From the NCBI GenBank assembly GCA_022764165.1, contig JALERM010000085.1:1-64000 (forward strand): DNA of 64,000 nucleotides, given 5' to 3'. How positions within the stretch are numbered: the first letter of the stretch is position 1; every line of letters begins with the position of its first letter. Origin of the DNA: Eubacterium sp. (GTDB lineage: Bacteria; Bacillota; Clostridia; Lachnospirales; Lachnospiraceae). The notes under the pieces were generated by a model, which saw nothing but the letters and a program-made list of their open reading frames with translations, did not search any database and had not been told where the DNA came from. Both the position numbers and the translations under genes were made by a program. Positions 1 to 9,003 of this stretch are shown here, piece after piece.

Positions 1-1
1 G

Positions 2-835
2 AAAGAAGATAAGGAAAACCTGATCTTTGAGAACGAACATCAGCTTAGTACCAAACCCATGGAGGTAGATGTCCTGGTCATTAAAAAGGAGAAGGATATT
101 CCCGTCAGAAAGAATATTGGCAGAATATTCCGGAAGTACAACATTATCGAGTATAAAAGCCCCACAGACTATCTGAGTATTGATGATTTCTATAAAGTTT
201 ATGGGTACACCTGCTTTTACAAGTCGGATACAGGAGGAGTGAATGAGATTCCATCCGATGAGCTGACGATAACCCTGGTGTCTTCCAGATACCCTGCCAA
301 ACTCATCCGCCATCTGATTCAGGAAAGAGGCTTCACAGTCGAAAAGCAAGAAGATGGGATATATTACATAAAGGGTGATTATATTCCTATTCAGATTCTT
401 GTCACTTCACAGCTTTCAGAAAATGAAAATCTGTGGCTGAAAAACCTGACCGACAACATGCAGGGAACAGACAGTGTAAAAAAACTGATTGACGAATATG
501 AAAAACATGTAGATAACAGCCTGTATCAATCTGTCATGAGTATCATTGTACAGGCAAACAAAGAAAAATTTCAGGAGGTAACCGGAATGATATGTGAACC
601 ATTGAAAGAAATACTAATGGAACAGATGAAGGATGAGCTCGAAGAGAAAATGGAACAGAGATTGCAACAAGAATTACAACAAGGAATGCAGCAAGCTATC
701 CAGAAGGGAATCCAGGTTCTTATTGAAACCTGCCGAGAAGTCAGTCTTACTTATGAACAAACAACTAATAAAATCGTATCAAAATATGCACTTTCTTCCG
801 AAGAAGCCTCGGCTTATATGCAAAAATACTGGTAA
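2..835 (+). CDS. PD-(D/E)XK nuclease-like protein, 5' end outside window
   Basis: The frame is open from base 2 with no stop upstream of the first internal ATG (59), and the residues before that ATG (FENEHQLSTKPMEVD) read as part of the fold, so the gene almost certainly starts before the window. A short strand with acidic residues (EVDVLVI) followed by IIEYKSP resembles the D...ExK core of the restriction-endonuclease-like fold found in Rpn/transposase-like families. The C-terminal part is a Gln/Glu-rich coiled coil (about residues 190-240 from the internal Met), typical of these multi-copy Clostridia proteins. Substrate unknown; DNA binding or cleavage is inference. It runs opposite to its neighbours and ends 30 bases from the ABC gene stop (convergent). 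Confidence 0.6.
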   Translation, partial: KEDKENLIFENEHQLSTKPMEVDVLVIKKEKDIPVRKNIGRIFRKYNIIEYKSPTDYLSIDDFYKVYGYTCFYKSDTGGVNEIPSDELTITLVSSRYPAKLIRHLIQERGFTVEKQEDGIYYIKGDYIPIQILVTSQLSENENLWLKNLTDNMQGTDSVKKLIDEYEKHVDNSLYQSVMSIIVQANKEKFQEVTGMICEPLKEILMEQMKDELEEKMEQRLQQELQQGMQQAIQKGIQVLIETCREVSLTYEQTTNKIVSKYALSSEEASAYMQKYW

Positions 836-864
836 TGACACTAAGACATAGGAGCGGTTGCTGT

Positions 865-2574
865 TCACTTCGTGACAGTAACCTCTCCCATGTCTGAATC
901 TATATGTATCTTGTAATCGCAGATCCCAAGTGCTGCCGCTCTGTGAGTGACGATCAAACATGTTTTGTCTTTCAAAGAAGCGATATTTTCCAGCAGTCTT
1001 GCTTCTGTCTCCTCATCCAGTGCACTGGTGCTTTCATCCAGCAGCAATATCGGTGCTTTGCTCAACAGTGCTCTTGCCACAGCCACACGCTGTGCCTGTC
1101 CCTCCGACAGACCGATGCCGCGTTCACCGATAGCAGTGTCCAGACCATCCTCCAGTTCTGTGAGCAGATGGTCGATACATGCCAGCCGGGCAGCCTGCCA
1201 TATTTCTTCGTCTGTGGCAGTATCCGTAAACATCGTGAAGTTTTCCCGGAGTGTTCCTGAAAACAGAGTGTTTCCCTGAGGTACATAGGCGAATAGTGCT
1301 CTTGTTTTTCGTGATGCTGCTTCCTCTGTAACCACCCCGGAATCGCTTTTAAAACAAAAGCTCAGCCGGCCGCTGCATGGCTGATAAATTCCAAGCAGCA
1401 GCTGGAATAACGTGGTTTTTCCGCGACCGGATATTCCAGTTACTGCCACAAAATCCCCCGGTCTGATGCTGCAGTTGACTTGTTTCAACACGTATTGCTC
1501 TTCTCTTTCATAAGAAAAATCCATGTTCTCTATTCGTATCTCTGATAACTGTTGATATAGTACGCTTTGATCTACGAGCTCGCAATCCTCTTCCTCCGGA
1601 AGATCCAGAATTTCCTTCAGCCGTTCTGCGGAACTGATGGTTCCATAGATCTGGCTGGCAACCCCTGCCGCACTGGCCATCGGGCCCTGAATCTGCCCAA
1701 CCAGCTGAATGATTGCCGCCAGCATTCCATAGGTCATATGTCCCTGATAGATTCCCATACAACCCCAGAGCATACAAAACAGCCAGCCCATCTGGAAAAT
1801 CAGATTGTATCCCATACTAATATAGGAAGAAAAATATCCTTTTTTCAGCTGTGCCTTCTGAAACATCTCCTGTCTCTTCGCCACCTGATGTTCCATTCTT
1901 TCCTCAGAGACAGAAGCCTTGATAATCCGCAGATTTTCAATTGTCTCCTGTAAAACCGCATGCAGTCTGCCCTCGCTTTCCTGCACCGCCTTATGCCTTG
2001 TTTTCATAGGACGCCGGAACACAACGAGGAGGAACAGGCCAAGCATTCCCCCGGCAATCAGAACGGCTACAAGCCTCCAGTCCATGGAAATCAGAATAAC
2101 TGCCGCACCGACAAAGCTAACCGTCATACTTACCAGTCCAGGCACGATATCCAGAATTCCATTTCTGACCACACTGACATCCGAAAACATCCGGTTTACC
2201 AATTCCCCACTGTGGTAACCTTTGAGCGAGGCATATTGTTTTCTCAGCAATTTATGCAGCAGCATACTGCGTATATCTTTCAATAGTACTGCACCCGTCC
2301 TGACAGACAGCATTCCGGACAACAAAGACACGATCCGAATCATCAGCACGGAAACAACCAGCACGATTGCATAAAACAAGATCTGACTTCCCGCATGTGC
2401 AGTCGCCCCATCGATCAGACCCTTCGTCGCAATCGTGATAACAAGGGAACTTCCAGATACTATCAGATTAAGGATACACATCCAGAAAATAGACCAGTGG
2501 CTTTTCTTAGACCACACCCAGATATCTGTGAGTGCGGGACTCTTCAGCGTTTGAATTATTTTTTCTCTATACAT
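865..2574 (-). CDS. ABC transporter, fused permease and ATPase (exporter half-transporter)
   Basis: A 569-residue type-IV exporter half-transporter. Six membrane segments lie in residues 25-310 and an ATPase domain in about 345-569. The P-loop reads GISGRGKTT, the signature loop is LSEGQ rather than LSGGQ, Walker B is ILLLDESTSALD and the switch region is VTHR, so the ATPase should be active. Such proteins usually homodimerise, or pair with a second half-transporter; none is adjacent, so a homodimer is likely. Substrate (drug, lipid or peptide) cannot be told from the sequence. It is the last gene of a same-strand run behind the GH3 glucosidase, with a 78-base gap. Only a weak ribosome site precedes the ATG. 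Confidence 0.85.
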   Translation of the reverse strand: MYREKIIQTLKSPALTDIWVWSKKSHWSIFWMCILNLIVSGSSLVITIATKGLIDGATAHAGSQILFYAIVLVVSVLMIRIVSLLSGMLSVRTGAVLLKDIRSMLLHKLLRKQYASLKGYHSGELVNRMFSDVSVVRNGILDIVPGLVSMTVSFVGAAVILISMDWRLVAVLIAGGMLGLFLLVVFRRPMKTRHKAVQESEGRLHAVLQETIENLRIIKASVSEERMEHQVAKRQEMFQKAQLKKGYFSSYISMGYNLIFQMGWLFCMLWGCMGIYQGHMTYGMLAAIIQLVGQIQGPMASAAGVASQIYGTISSAERLKEILDLPEEEDCELVDQSVLYQQLSEIRIENMDFSYEREEQYVLKQVNCSIRPGDFVAVTGISGRGKTTLFQLLLGIYQPCSGRLSFCFKSDSGVVTEEAASRKTRALFAYVPQGNTLFSGTLRENFTMFTDTATDEEIWQAARLACIDHLLTELEDGLDTAIGERGIGLSEGQAQRVAVARALLSKAPILLLDESTSALDEETEARLLENIASLKDKTCLIVTHRAAALGICDYKIHIDSDMGEVTVTK

Positions 2575-2652
2575 AAATACTCAATACTTTCTAATCATAT
2601 AACAAAGTCAACTACCCATCCCCCAGAGGGTTTTATACCATATAAACCTTTC

Positions 2653-5457
2653 TCAGAATGGACTCTCCACCGCCTCTGTTTTTCTGATACGAATGTTGTG
2701 AAGTTTCATTCCGTTGATGGAGAAATACAACTTGATATAATGGTTAGGTCCCATGATCAGACCGAGATCTACGGTCTGGGTCACAATTTTTCCATCTGTT
2801 CCGTTGATCACCAGAGTTCCTTTCAACTGGTTGTCAAAGAACACAGACACAGAAAGCTGTGCCAGTTCTCCGGATTGGGCACTCATATCAGCAGAAAGTT
2901 CGTACTTTCCGAAGGATTCTACTGTAATTCCAATGACTTCGCTGTGTCCCATATCTGTACAGCTACCTGTCATATCAATCCGGGTATCATCACCGATATC
3001 GTAATATGCAGCCACTTCCACCGTTCCAGTATCTTCTGAATCAGTGCCGATAATCTCCAGATCATCTTCCGGTGTTCTTCCCAGAAAACGATCCATAACC
3101 GGTGAACGCATCAGTACCTGACAGATATTGGCTGCACAGCGGCCGAATTCTCCACGGGTGACAATTCCTTTTTTCAATGCGGCTGCGGAGTTGTCACGAT
3201 TACTGTTCTTCTCCGGATTCTGTGTAACCATATACAGGTCATTCTGTGCACGAACCATGAACCCGGTATTCTGAATAGATGCTTCTCCGCCGTCTTCATT
3301 GATTTTTGCCCACCAGTCAGTCATGGCGATTCCCTGGAATCCCCATTCTTCACGCAAAATAACCGTTACCAGATCATAACTTCCTGCGGTCCAGATACCA
3401 TTGACCGCACCATAGGTTGTCATGACGGAGTAAGCCCCTCCATCTTTGACAGCCATCTCAAATCCTTTCAGATAAATCTCACGCAATGCACGCTCGGAAA
3501 CTACAGAGTCTACATCGTGGCGATGGAATTCCTGATTGTTTCCTGCAAAATGCTTGATGGTTCCGGTGACGCCGGCGTGTCCCATACCACGGATCTGTGC
3601 GGCTGCCATGCTGCCGGTCACATACGGGTCCTCGGAAATATATTCAAAATTACGTCCATTTAACGGGTTTCTGTGAATATTGATTCCCGGTCCCAGAAGG
3701 GTGTCCACATGATTTTTTCGAAGTTCCATACCGGTCATCGCATAAAGTTCTTCCACCAGTTTTTTATTGAATGTACAGCCCAGAGAGGTTCCGTTTGGCA
3801 AAGAGAATGCGATGGTTCCACAGTCCATGCGGATTCCGGATGGGCCGTCGGCACAGCAGCCTACCGGTATCCCAAAGACCTGCAGACGGTCAGTCACACC
3901 GCCGAAGGCTGCTGCCGTACCGGCAGTTACTTTCGGACTGCACATACCCTCGCCGCGCACGATACAAATCAGATCCTCATCTGATAACTGGGCAATAAAA
4001 GTGTCCATATCAATGTTTCCATCATAGACATCTGCCAGTTTATATCCGCAGTCTCCGGTGTATGTATATGGTTTCTGGTTCTCACGGGCTTTATCGATTT
4101 TCTGCTGCGGGGTAATGGTGCGAAGCGGAACTTTTTCATATCCCTCTTTGTAAATGCCGCATGCGTTTCCAGCCTGTTCCGGATCAGCCACAGGTTTCAG
4201 CCGTTCAAATGCAGTGACGGGTGCCAACGCCTCTGATAGTTTTTCAACAACAGCAGTCTCTTTGATGCAGATGGTTCCGGAATTTTCCGCATTTCGCACA
4301 TCTGTACCCACATAAATTATGTAGTCACCTTTTTCCAGCACATAGCAGGATTTATTTCCTGTCTTTCCCTCATCATCATAGGAAGCCAATTCTGCCATGT
4401 TCAGGGTAATCGCAAGGATTTCCTCTTCCCCCGGCTCCAGTTCTTTCGTCTTTTCGTATGCTTTCAGCTCCCGCACCGGTTTTCCAAGCAGTCCCTGAGG
4501 TGCAGAAGAATAAACCTGAACCACTTCTTTTCCTGCACAGCTTCCTGTATTTTTTACGGTAACTGATATTTTTACCTTATCATCTTCCTGCACAAAGGAG
4601 GTAACCTGAGTGGTGAAAGTTGTATAAGAACATCCATAGCCGAACGGATACAAGACTTTTTCCGGTGCAAATGTCTCAAAATAACGGTATCCCACATAAA
4701 TATCTTCCTGATACAGATTGACTTTGGCATCACCAAAATTCTTAGTTGATGGATAGTCTTCTATATTTCGTGCTATGGTATCTGTCAGCTTTCCACAGGG
4801 ATTTACCTTTCCGGTCAGAACATCGGCAGCACCATTGCCGCCTTCCTGACCACCCTGCCAGACATACATCACGGCCTGGGGCTGGTATTTTTCCACCCAT
4901 TTCATATCGATAATATTGCCCACGTTCAGAACTACCGCTACCTTATTGAATGCCTTACATACCTTCTCAAGCATGGCATTTTCATCATCTGTCAGCAAAT
5001 AACTGCCAGGTTCGTTTCTGGCATCCTGATCTTCTCCGGCTGTACGTCCGATCACAACAAGAGCCAGATCGGAGGATGCTGCAGCCTTCGCCACAACAGC
5101 GTCTTCCAGAGGCATCTCTTTCTGGCTCCAGGGTTCCTGACCCCATCCCTTTCCTTTATCAAAAGGATGTTTGCTGATCCAGGCTTCGTAGATTCCGATC
5201 AGTTCTTCGTTCAGTCTGATATTTTCGCAGGTGCGCAGACCATCCAGAATTCCTGTCACATAGCTGGTATTTACCAGACCGCCGGAGCCTGTACCACTTT
5301 TGTAATAATGAAAAGCGATACGTCCGAACACAGATACTACCTGATTGCCTCTGATGGGAAGAGTATCTTTATCATTTTTCAGCAGCACGCAGCCTTCTGC
5401 AGATGCCTGACGGGCCAATTGTTTATATTTTTCCATATCCAATACATATTTTGCCAT
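2653..5457 (-). CDS. Glycoside hydrolase family 3 beta-glycosidase, circularly permuted
   Basis: A 934-residue GH3 enzyme with its domains in swapped order. The (alpha/beta)6-sandwich C-domain comes first (about residues 10-240, starting near EGCVLLKND), then the fibronectin-III-like domain (about 270-390, YPFGYGCSYTTF), then the catalytic TIM-barrel domain (about 485-740). The barrel has the KHFAGN motif at 635-640 and the nucleophile Asp714 in AMTDWW. A beta-rich tail (about 800-934) may bind carbohydrate. No signal peptide is visible, so it is probably cytoplasmic and acts on imported oligosaccharides or glycosides. Permuted GH3 enzymes are known from rumen and gut Clostridia. A strong AAAGGAG site precedes the ATG. 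The M28 peptidase lies 22 bases upstream, so the two are probably cotranscribed. Exact sugar specificity cannot be read. Confidence 0.9.
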   Translation of the reverse strand: MAKYVLDMEKYKQLARQASAEGCVLLKNDKDTLPIRGNQVVSVFGRIAFHYYKSGTGSGGLVNTSYVTGILDGLRTCENIRLNEELIGIYEAWISKHPFDKGKGWGQEPWSQKEMPLEDAVVAKAAASSDLALVVIGRTAGEDQDARNEPGSYLLTDDENAMLEKVCKAFNKVAVVLNVGNIIDMKWVEKYQPQAVMYVWQGGQEGGNGAADVLTGKVNPCGKLTDTIARNIEDYPSTKNFGDAKVNLYQEDIYVGYRYFETFAPEKVLYPFGYGCSYTTFTTQVTSFVQEDDKVKISVTVKNTGSCAGKEVVQVYSSAPQGLLGKPVRELKAYEKTKELEPGEEEILAITLNMAELASYDDEGKTGNKSCYVLEKGDYIIYVGTDVRNAENSGTICIKETAVVEKLSEALAPVTAFERLKPVADPEQAGNACGIYKEGYEKVPLRTITPQQKIDKARENQKPYTYTGDCGYKLADVYDGNIDMDTFIAQLSDEDLICIVRGEGMCSPKVTAGTAAAFGGVTDRLQVFGIPVGCCADGPSGIRMDCGTIAFSLPNGTSLGCTFNKKLVEELYAMTGMELRKNHVDTLLGPGINIHRNPLNGRNFEYISEDPYVTGSMAAAQIRGMGHAGVTGTIKHFAGNNQEFHRHDVDSVVSERALREIYLKGFEMAVKDGGAYSVMTTYGAVNGIWTAGSYDLVTVILREEWGFQGIAMTDWWAKINEDGGEASIQNTGFMVRAQNDLYMVTQNPEKNSNRDNSAAALKKGIVTRGEFGRCAANICQVLMRSPVMDRFLGRTPEDDLEIIGTDSEDTGTVEVAAYYDIGDDTRIDMTGSCTDMGHSEVIGITVESFGKYELSADMSAQSGELAQLSVSVFFDNQLKGTLVINGTDGKIVTQTVDLGLIMGPNHYIKLYFSINGMKLHNIRIRKTEAVESPF

Positions 5458-5479
5458 TGGTTTCTCCTTTCAAAATAAG

Positions 5480-6721
5480 TCAAAATCTGGAAAAGAACTG
5501 ATCCAGTTCTTTCATAAAATTCTCAGGAATTTCTCTCTTAAACGGCATTATTTCGATATTACCCAGCCGTTCTGCAATGTACCCGAGAAGCTGTGCACTT
5601 CTCTGGAGGGACCAAGGTGATATGTATTCTATCGTGTCATGGCGGGTATGCATGCCGAATCCGTCACGATTCAGAGTCATGGCAGGTACTCCTTTCCATG
5701 CAAAACTGTTGGAATCACTGCCCCAGATAGCATTTCTTGTCACCATCCCGATACCGACTTCATGTGCCATATACTCAATCATATGACAGATTGACACATC
5801 ACCTGTCACACCAATCACAGTTCCTCCCACCAGCTGACCGGCCAGATCCACATTCATGTTAAAGGCATGTTTCTTTAATTCTTCTTCATGGACAGAAACA
5901 TAGTTTCTGCTGCCCACCAGACCTTTTTCTTCCGCACCAAACCAGATAAATTCCATGCTGCGGCGAGGCTGATGTTCCTTAAAATACCGGCATAATTCCA
6001 TAATAATAGCTCCGCCGGCCATGTTGTCATAAGCCCCTTTTCCTGTCGGCACAGAATCATAGTGTGCCGTCAGTGTCAGGATTTCTGCCTCCGGATTACT
6101 TCCCTGGATACGGGCAACTACATTGCGGGACACTGCCTTGCCATATTCCTGTTTTACGGTCAGCCGGGCACGGGAAGCCCCTCTTTCCACCATTTCCGTG
6201 GCATCCACAACATGCAGGACTGCGCCCTGAATCGTTTTTTCTTCCGGCTTACGCAGGGCACGCTCTGCCGGTATCAGATCCTCTCCCTGATCAATGGGCG
6301 TTCCGGTGATCGTCAAAAATGCTGCTGCACCGGCATTGACCAGTTTTGCGTACATATCCGGTGTCATGGGCTGATTGACCAGAACAATTTTCCCTTTTGC
6401 GTAGGAAAGACTGATGTCATCTCCATTTTCCGCATACAGGAACGGAGCTTCCACACCCTCATCAGGGGTATTGCCGCACCATCCATATCCTGCAGCTACA
6501 TACTCTTTTTCATAGGGTTCTGTTACAGTAAAAGAAGCTTCAAGAATCTTCCATGTATCAAATTCAAACTCTTCCAGATGACTTTCCACCCCAAAGCCTT
6601 CCAGTTCCTTCTGTATCGTCTGTGCAGCCTGTAACTCCCCATCCGTACCGGCTTCACGGATATAATCAAACTGTTTCATAAAAGCTAGCTGACGCTGACC
6701 GGAAATTTCATTTACATTCAT
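5480..6721 (-). CDS. M28-family zinc aminopeptidase
   Basis: A 413-residue protein with an M28 catalytic domain carrying an inserted PA-like region (about residues 75-200). The two-zinc site is intact: His and Asp in AHYDSVP and GAYDNMAGGA, the Glu pair in FGAEEKGL, Asp in MNVDLAG, and the late His in HTRHDT. It should remove N-terminal residues from peptides. No signal peptide or membrane segment is evident, so a cytoplasmic site is likely. It sits between the truncated response regulator (25 bases upstream) and the GH3 gene (22 bases downstream), all on one strand. A GAGAGGG site lies before the ATG. Confidence 0.88.
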   Translation of the reverse strand: MNVNEISGQRQLAFMKQFDYIREAGTDGELQAAQTIQKELEGFGVESHLEEFEFDTWKILEASFTVTEPYEKEYVAAGYGWCGNTPDEGVEAPFLYAENGDDISLSYAKGKIVLVNQPMTPDMYAKLVNAGAAAFLTITGTPIDQGEDLIPAERALRKPEEKTIQGAVLHVVDATEMVERGASRARLTVKQEYGKAVSRNVVARIQGSNPEAEILTLTAHYDSVPTGKGAYDNMAGGAIIMELCRYFKEHQPRRSMEFIWFGAEEKGLVGSRNYVSVHEEELKKHAFNMNVDLAGQLVGGTVIGVTGDVSICHMIEYMAHEVGIGMVTRNAIWGSDSNSFAWKGVPAMTLNRDGFGMHTRHDTIEYISPWSLQRSAQLLGYIAERLGNIEIMPFKREIPENFMKELDQFFSRF

Positions 6722-6745
6722 TATGTACCCTCTCCATACATCACA

Positions 6746-7273
6746 TTATTTATTTAGTGTAACATTTCCTGCAAACCTGAAACCTTCCGCATCGTGACCA
6801 CAGGTATCATTGACTGTTTTGAAGTCATCCAGATCAAAAAGACAGATTGCCAGCGGCAGATCCTCTTTCCGCAGAGAATCCAGGGCAGCCGTTTCCCTCA
6901 GCTTTATGAGATTGGCCATCCGGTGCAGGATAACCCGGGGACGGTAGGGTTTGGGAACAAAGTCCGTAGCCCCATGAGCCAGTGCAGATACTTCATCCTC
7001 CTCACTGTCACCCTGAGTCATTACGATGACCGGAATCAGTGCCAGTTCATCATCTGCTTTTGCTTTATCCAGAAAAGTATATCCATCCATCACGGGCATC
7101 CTGACATCCAGAAGAATCAGAGCAATGCTGTCTTTATGCTGTTTCAAAATGTCCAGTGCCACCTGACCGTTTTCAGCTTCCAGTACCTGATATTCACTGG
7201 ACAGAATCTCGCTCAATAAGGCCCGGTTTAATTCGTTATCCTCGACAACTAAAACCTTTTTCCGCAGTATCAT
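6746..7273 (-). CDS. Response regulator with truncated GGDEF remnant
   Basis: A 175-residue protein. Residues 1-130 form an intact receiver domain (acidic pair EDN at 11-13, phospho-acceptor Asp56 in LILLDVRMP, Lys in VPKPYRP). It is nearly identical to the receiver of the gene just upstream, so the pair is a tandem duplication. After the receiver only a fragment of a diguanylate cyclase domain remains (LAICLFDLDDFKTVNDTCGH, about 141-160). The start of the GGDEF domain and everything from the GG(D/E)EF signature onward are missing, and the frame ends in an unrelated short tail. It could still act as a phospho-sink or stand-alone receiver; otherwise it is a decaying gene. Gap to the upstream paralogue is 26 bases. 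Confidence 0.75.
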   Translation of the reverse strand: MILRKKVLVVEDNELNRALLSEILSSEYQVLEAENGQVALDILKQHKDSIALILLDVRMPVMDGYTFLDKAKADDELALIPVIVMTQGDSEEDEVSALAHGATDFVPKPYRPRVILHRMANLIKLRETAALDSLRKEDLPLAICLFDLDDFKTVNDTCGHDAEGFRFAGNVTLNK

Positions 7274-7299
7274 ATTTCATTTTCCCTTTTTTCCGTACC

Positions 7300-8949
7300 T
7301 TAAAACAATGCTTCAAATTCCTTAACAGGCATTGGTCTTGCAAAATAATATCCCTGGACATAATCACATCCCACTGCCTGCAGACGCTCTGTCTGCTCCT
7401 TTGTCTCCACGCCCTCTGCCACTACGCGAAAACTCATTCTGTGAGCCATGCTGATGATGTCATTGAGTATACTCTGTGCTGCCGGTTTGGCCAGTTCATT
7501 CTGGATAAACTTCATATCCAGCTTCAGAATATCCAATGTCATCTGACTGAGCATATTCAAAGAAGAGTATCCGCTTCCAAAATCATCCATTTCAATGACA
7601 AATCCCCGTCTGTGCAGTTCCTCTACTGTACTGATAATCTGATCCGGATTGTCTGTGTAGGCACTCTCCGTAATCTCCAGATGCAGACAGGAAGGATCAA
7701 TGCCGTACTTTTGAACCATTTCCGACAAAGTATCCACCAGATGCGACTGATAAACATCCGCACGGGACACATTGACAGATACCGGCATTACCGGGTATCC
7801 TTTCTCCTGCCAGTCACGGAGGTACACACATACTTTCTCCCAGACATAGCGGTCCAGACAGGGAATAAAGCCGTTCTTTTCAAACAGCGGAATAAACTCT
7901 CCGGGAGACATAAATCCCCACTCCGGATGAATCCAGCGCACCAGAGCTTCCGCACCAACCATACGATTGTCAGACAGGCTGTATTTGGGCTGGAGATAAA
8001 CGATAAACTGCTCTTCAGCCAATGCAGTTTCCATCACATCAGCTATGGCTTTTTCCCGCAAAAGCTTTCCGCGAAGATTGTCGTCATACACAGCGTAGAA
8101 CTGGTTATACTGTCCCTTGATGCTGTCCGCTGCCAACAGGACACGGTCGCACATCTGTTCAACCGGAACCGAGCGGTCAATAATCTCATAGACACCCCAT
8201 TTCACAACCACATTATCCACATTTTGGGAACGTTCAGAATGAACTTCACTAAAGAAAAACTCACGATCTGACTTTTCCTGATTTTTTTCCATCAGGCACA
8301 TGAAACGATCGGCACTGTACCGCCCGCAAATACCGTCTTCACCAAGCCAGCTCATCATACTTGCAGCACTTTCACGAAGCAGGCGATCCCCCGCCTCCCG
8401 GCCAAAAGAATCATTGTACAGCTTGAAATTTTCGATATTCATACAGACAATCGTATACTCCTGATCAGGATTCTCATCCAGACGCTCCCGAACCTTCCGA
8501 TAGAAGAATTCCTTGCTGTAAAGTCCGGTGAGCCGGTCATACTGGAACTGATTGACCAGAGCTGCTGTTTCCCGCAGCCTTATAAGATTGGCCATCCGGT
8601 GCAGAATAATCCGGGGACGATAAGGTTTGGGCACAAAATCCGTAGCCCCATGAGACAAAGCTGTCACCTCGTCCTCCTCACTGTCACCCTGTGTCATCAC
8701 AATCACCGGAATCAGTGCCAGCTCATCATCAACCTTTACTTTGTCCAGAAAAGTATACCCGTCCATCACCGGCATCACAACATCCAGCAAAATCAAAGAA
8801 ATACTGTTTTTATGCTGCTGCAAAATATCCAGCGCTACCTGACCATTTTCAGCCTCCAGAACCTGATATTCATGGGACAATATTTCGCTTAGCATTGCAC
8901 GGTTGAACTCGTTGTCTTCTACAACTAAAATTTGTTTCTTTTGTGTCAT
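7300..8949 (-). CDS. Response regulator with degenerate GGDEF and active-type EAL domain
   Basis: About 549 residues: receiver (1-125, phospho-acceptor in LILLDVVMP), GGDEF-like domain (about 140-275) and EAL domain (about 305-549). The GGDEF signature is replaced by GRYSADRF, so cyclase activity is unlikely. The EAL domain keeps EALVRW, the Asn of VNVSR, the Glu of ITES, MDDFGSGYSSL, LKLD and AEGVE, so it should hydrolyse cyclic di-GMP. The predicted role is a phosphorylation-controlled c-di-GMP phosphodiesterase. No histidine kinase is adjacent. The second in-frame ATG (8949) is preferred over the ATG at 8955 because AGAGGA lies 8 bases before it but only 2 before the first. Confidence 0.88.
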   Translation of the reverse strand: MTQKKQILVVEDNEFNRAMLSEILSHEYQVLEAENGQVALDILQQHKNSISLILLDVVMPVMDGYTFLDKVKVDDELALIPVIVMTQGDSEEDEVTALSHGATDFVPKPYRPRIILHRMANLIRLRETAALVNQFQYDRLTGLYSKEFFYRKVRERLDENPDQEYTIVCMNIENFKLYNDSFGREAGDRLLRESAASMMSWLGEDGICGRYSADRFMCLMEKNQEKSDREFFFSEVHSERSQNVDNVVVKWGVYEIIDRSVPVEQMCDRVLLAADSIKGQYNQFYAVYDDNLRGKLLREKAIADVMETALAEEQFIVYLQPKYSLSDNRMVGAEALVRWIHPEWGFMSPGEFIPLFEKNGFIPCLDRYVWEKVCVYLRDWQEKGYPVMPVSVNVSRADVYQSHLVDTLSEMVQKYGIDPSCLHLEITESAYTDNPDQIISTVEELHRRGFVIEMDDFGSGYSSLNMLSQMTLDILKLDMKFIQNELAKPAAQSILNDIISMAHRMSFRVVAEGVETKEQTERLQAVGCDYVQGYYFARPMPVKEFEALF

Positions 8950-9003
8950 CTTCATTTTCCTCTTTCCGGCCAGAGAACTGTCCCCTGTCCGCCCCTTTGT
9001 CCC

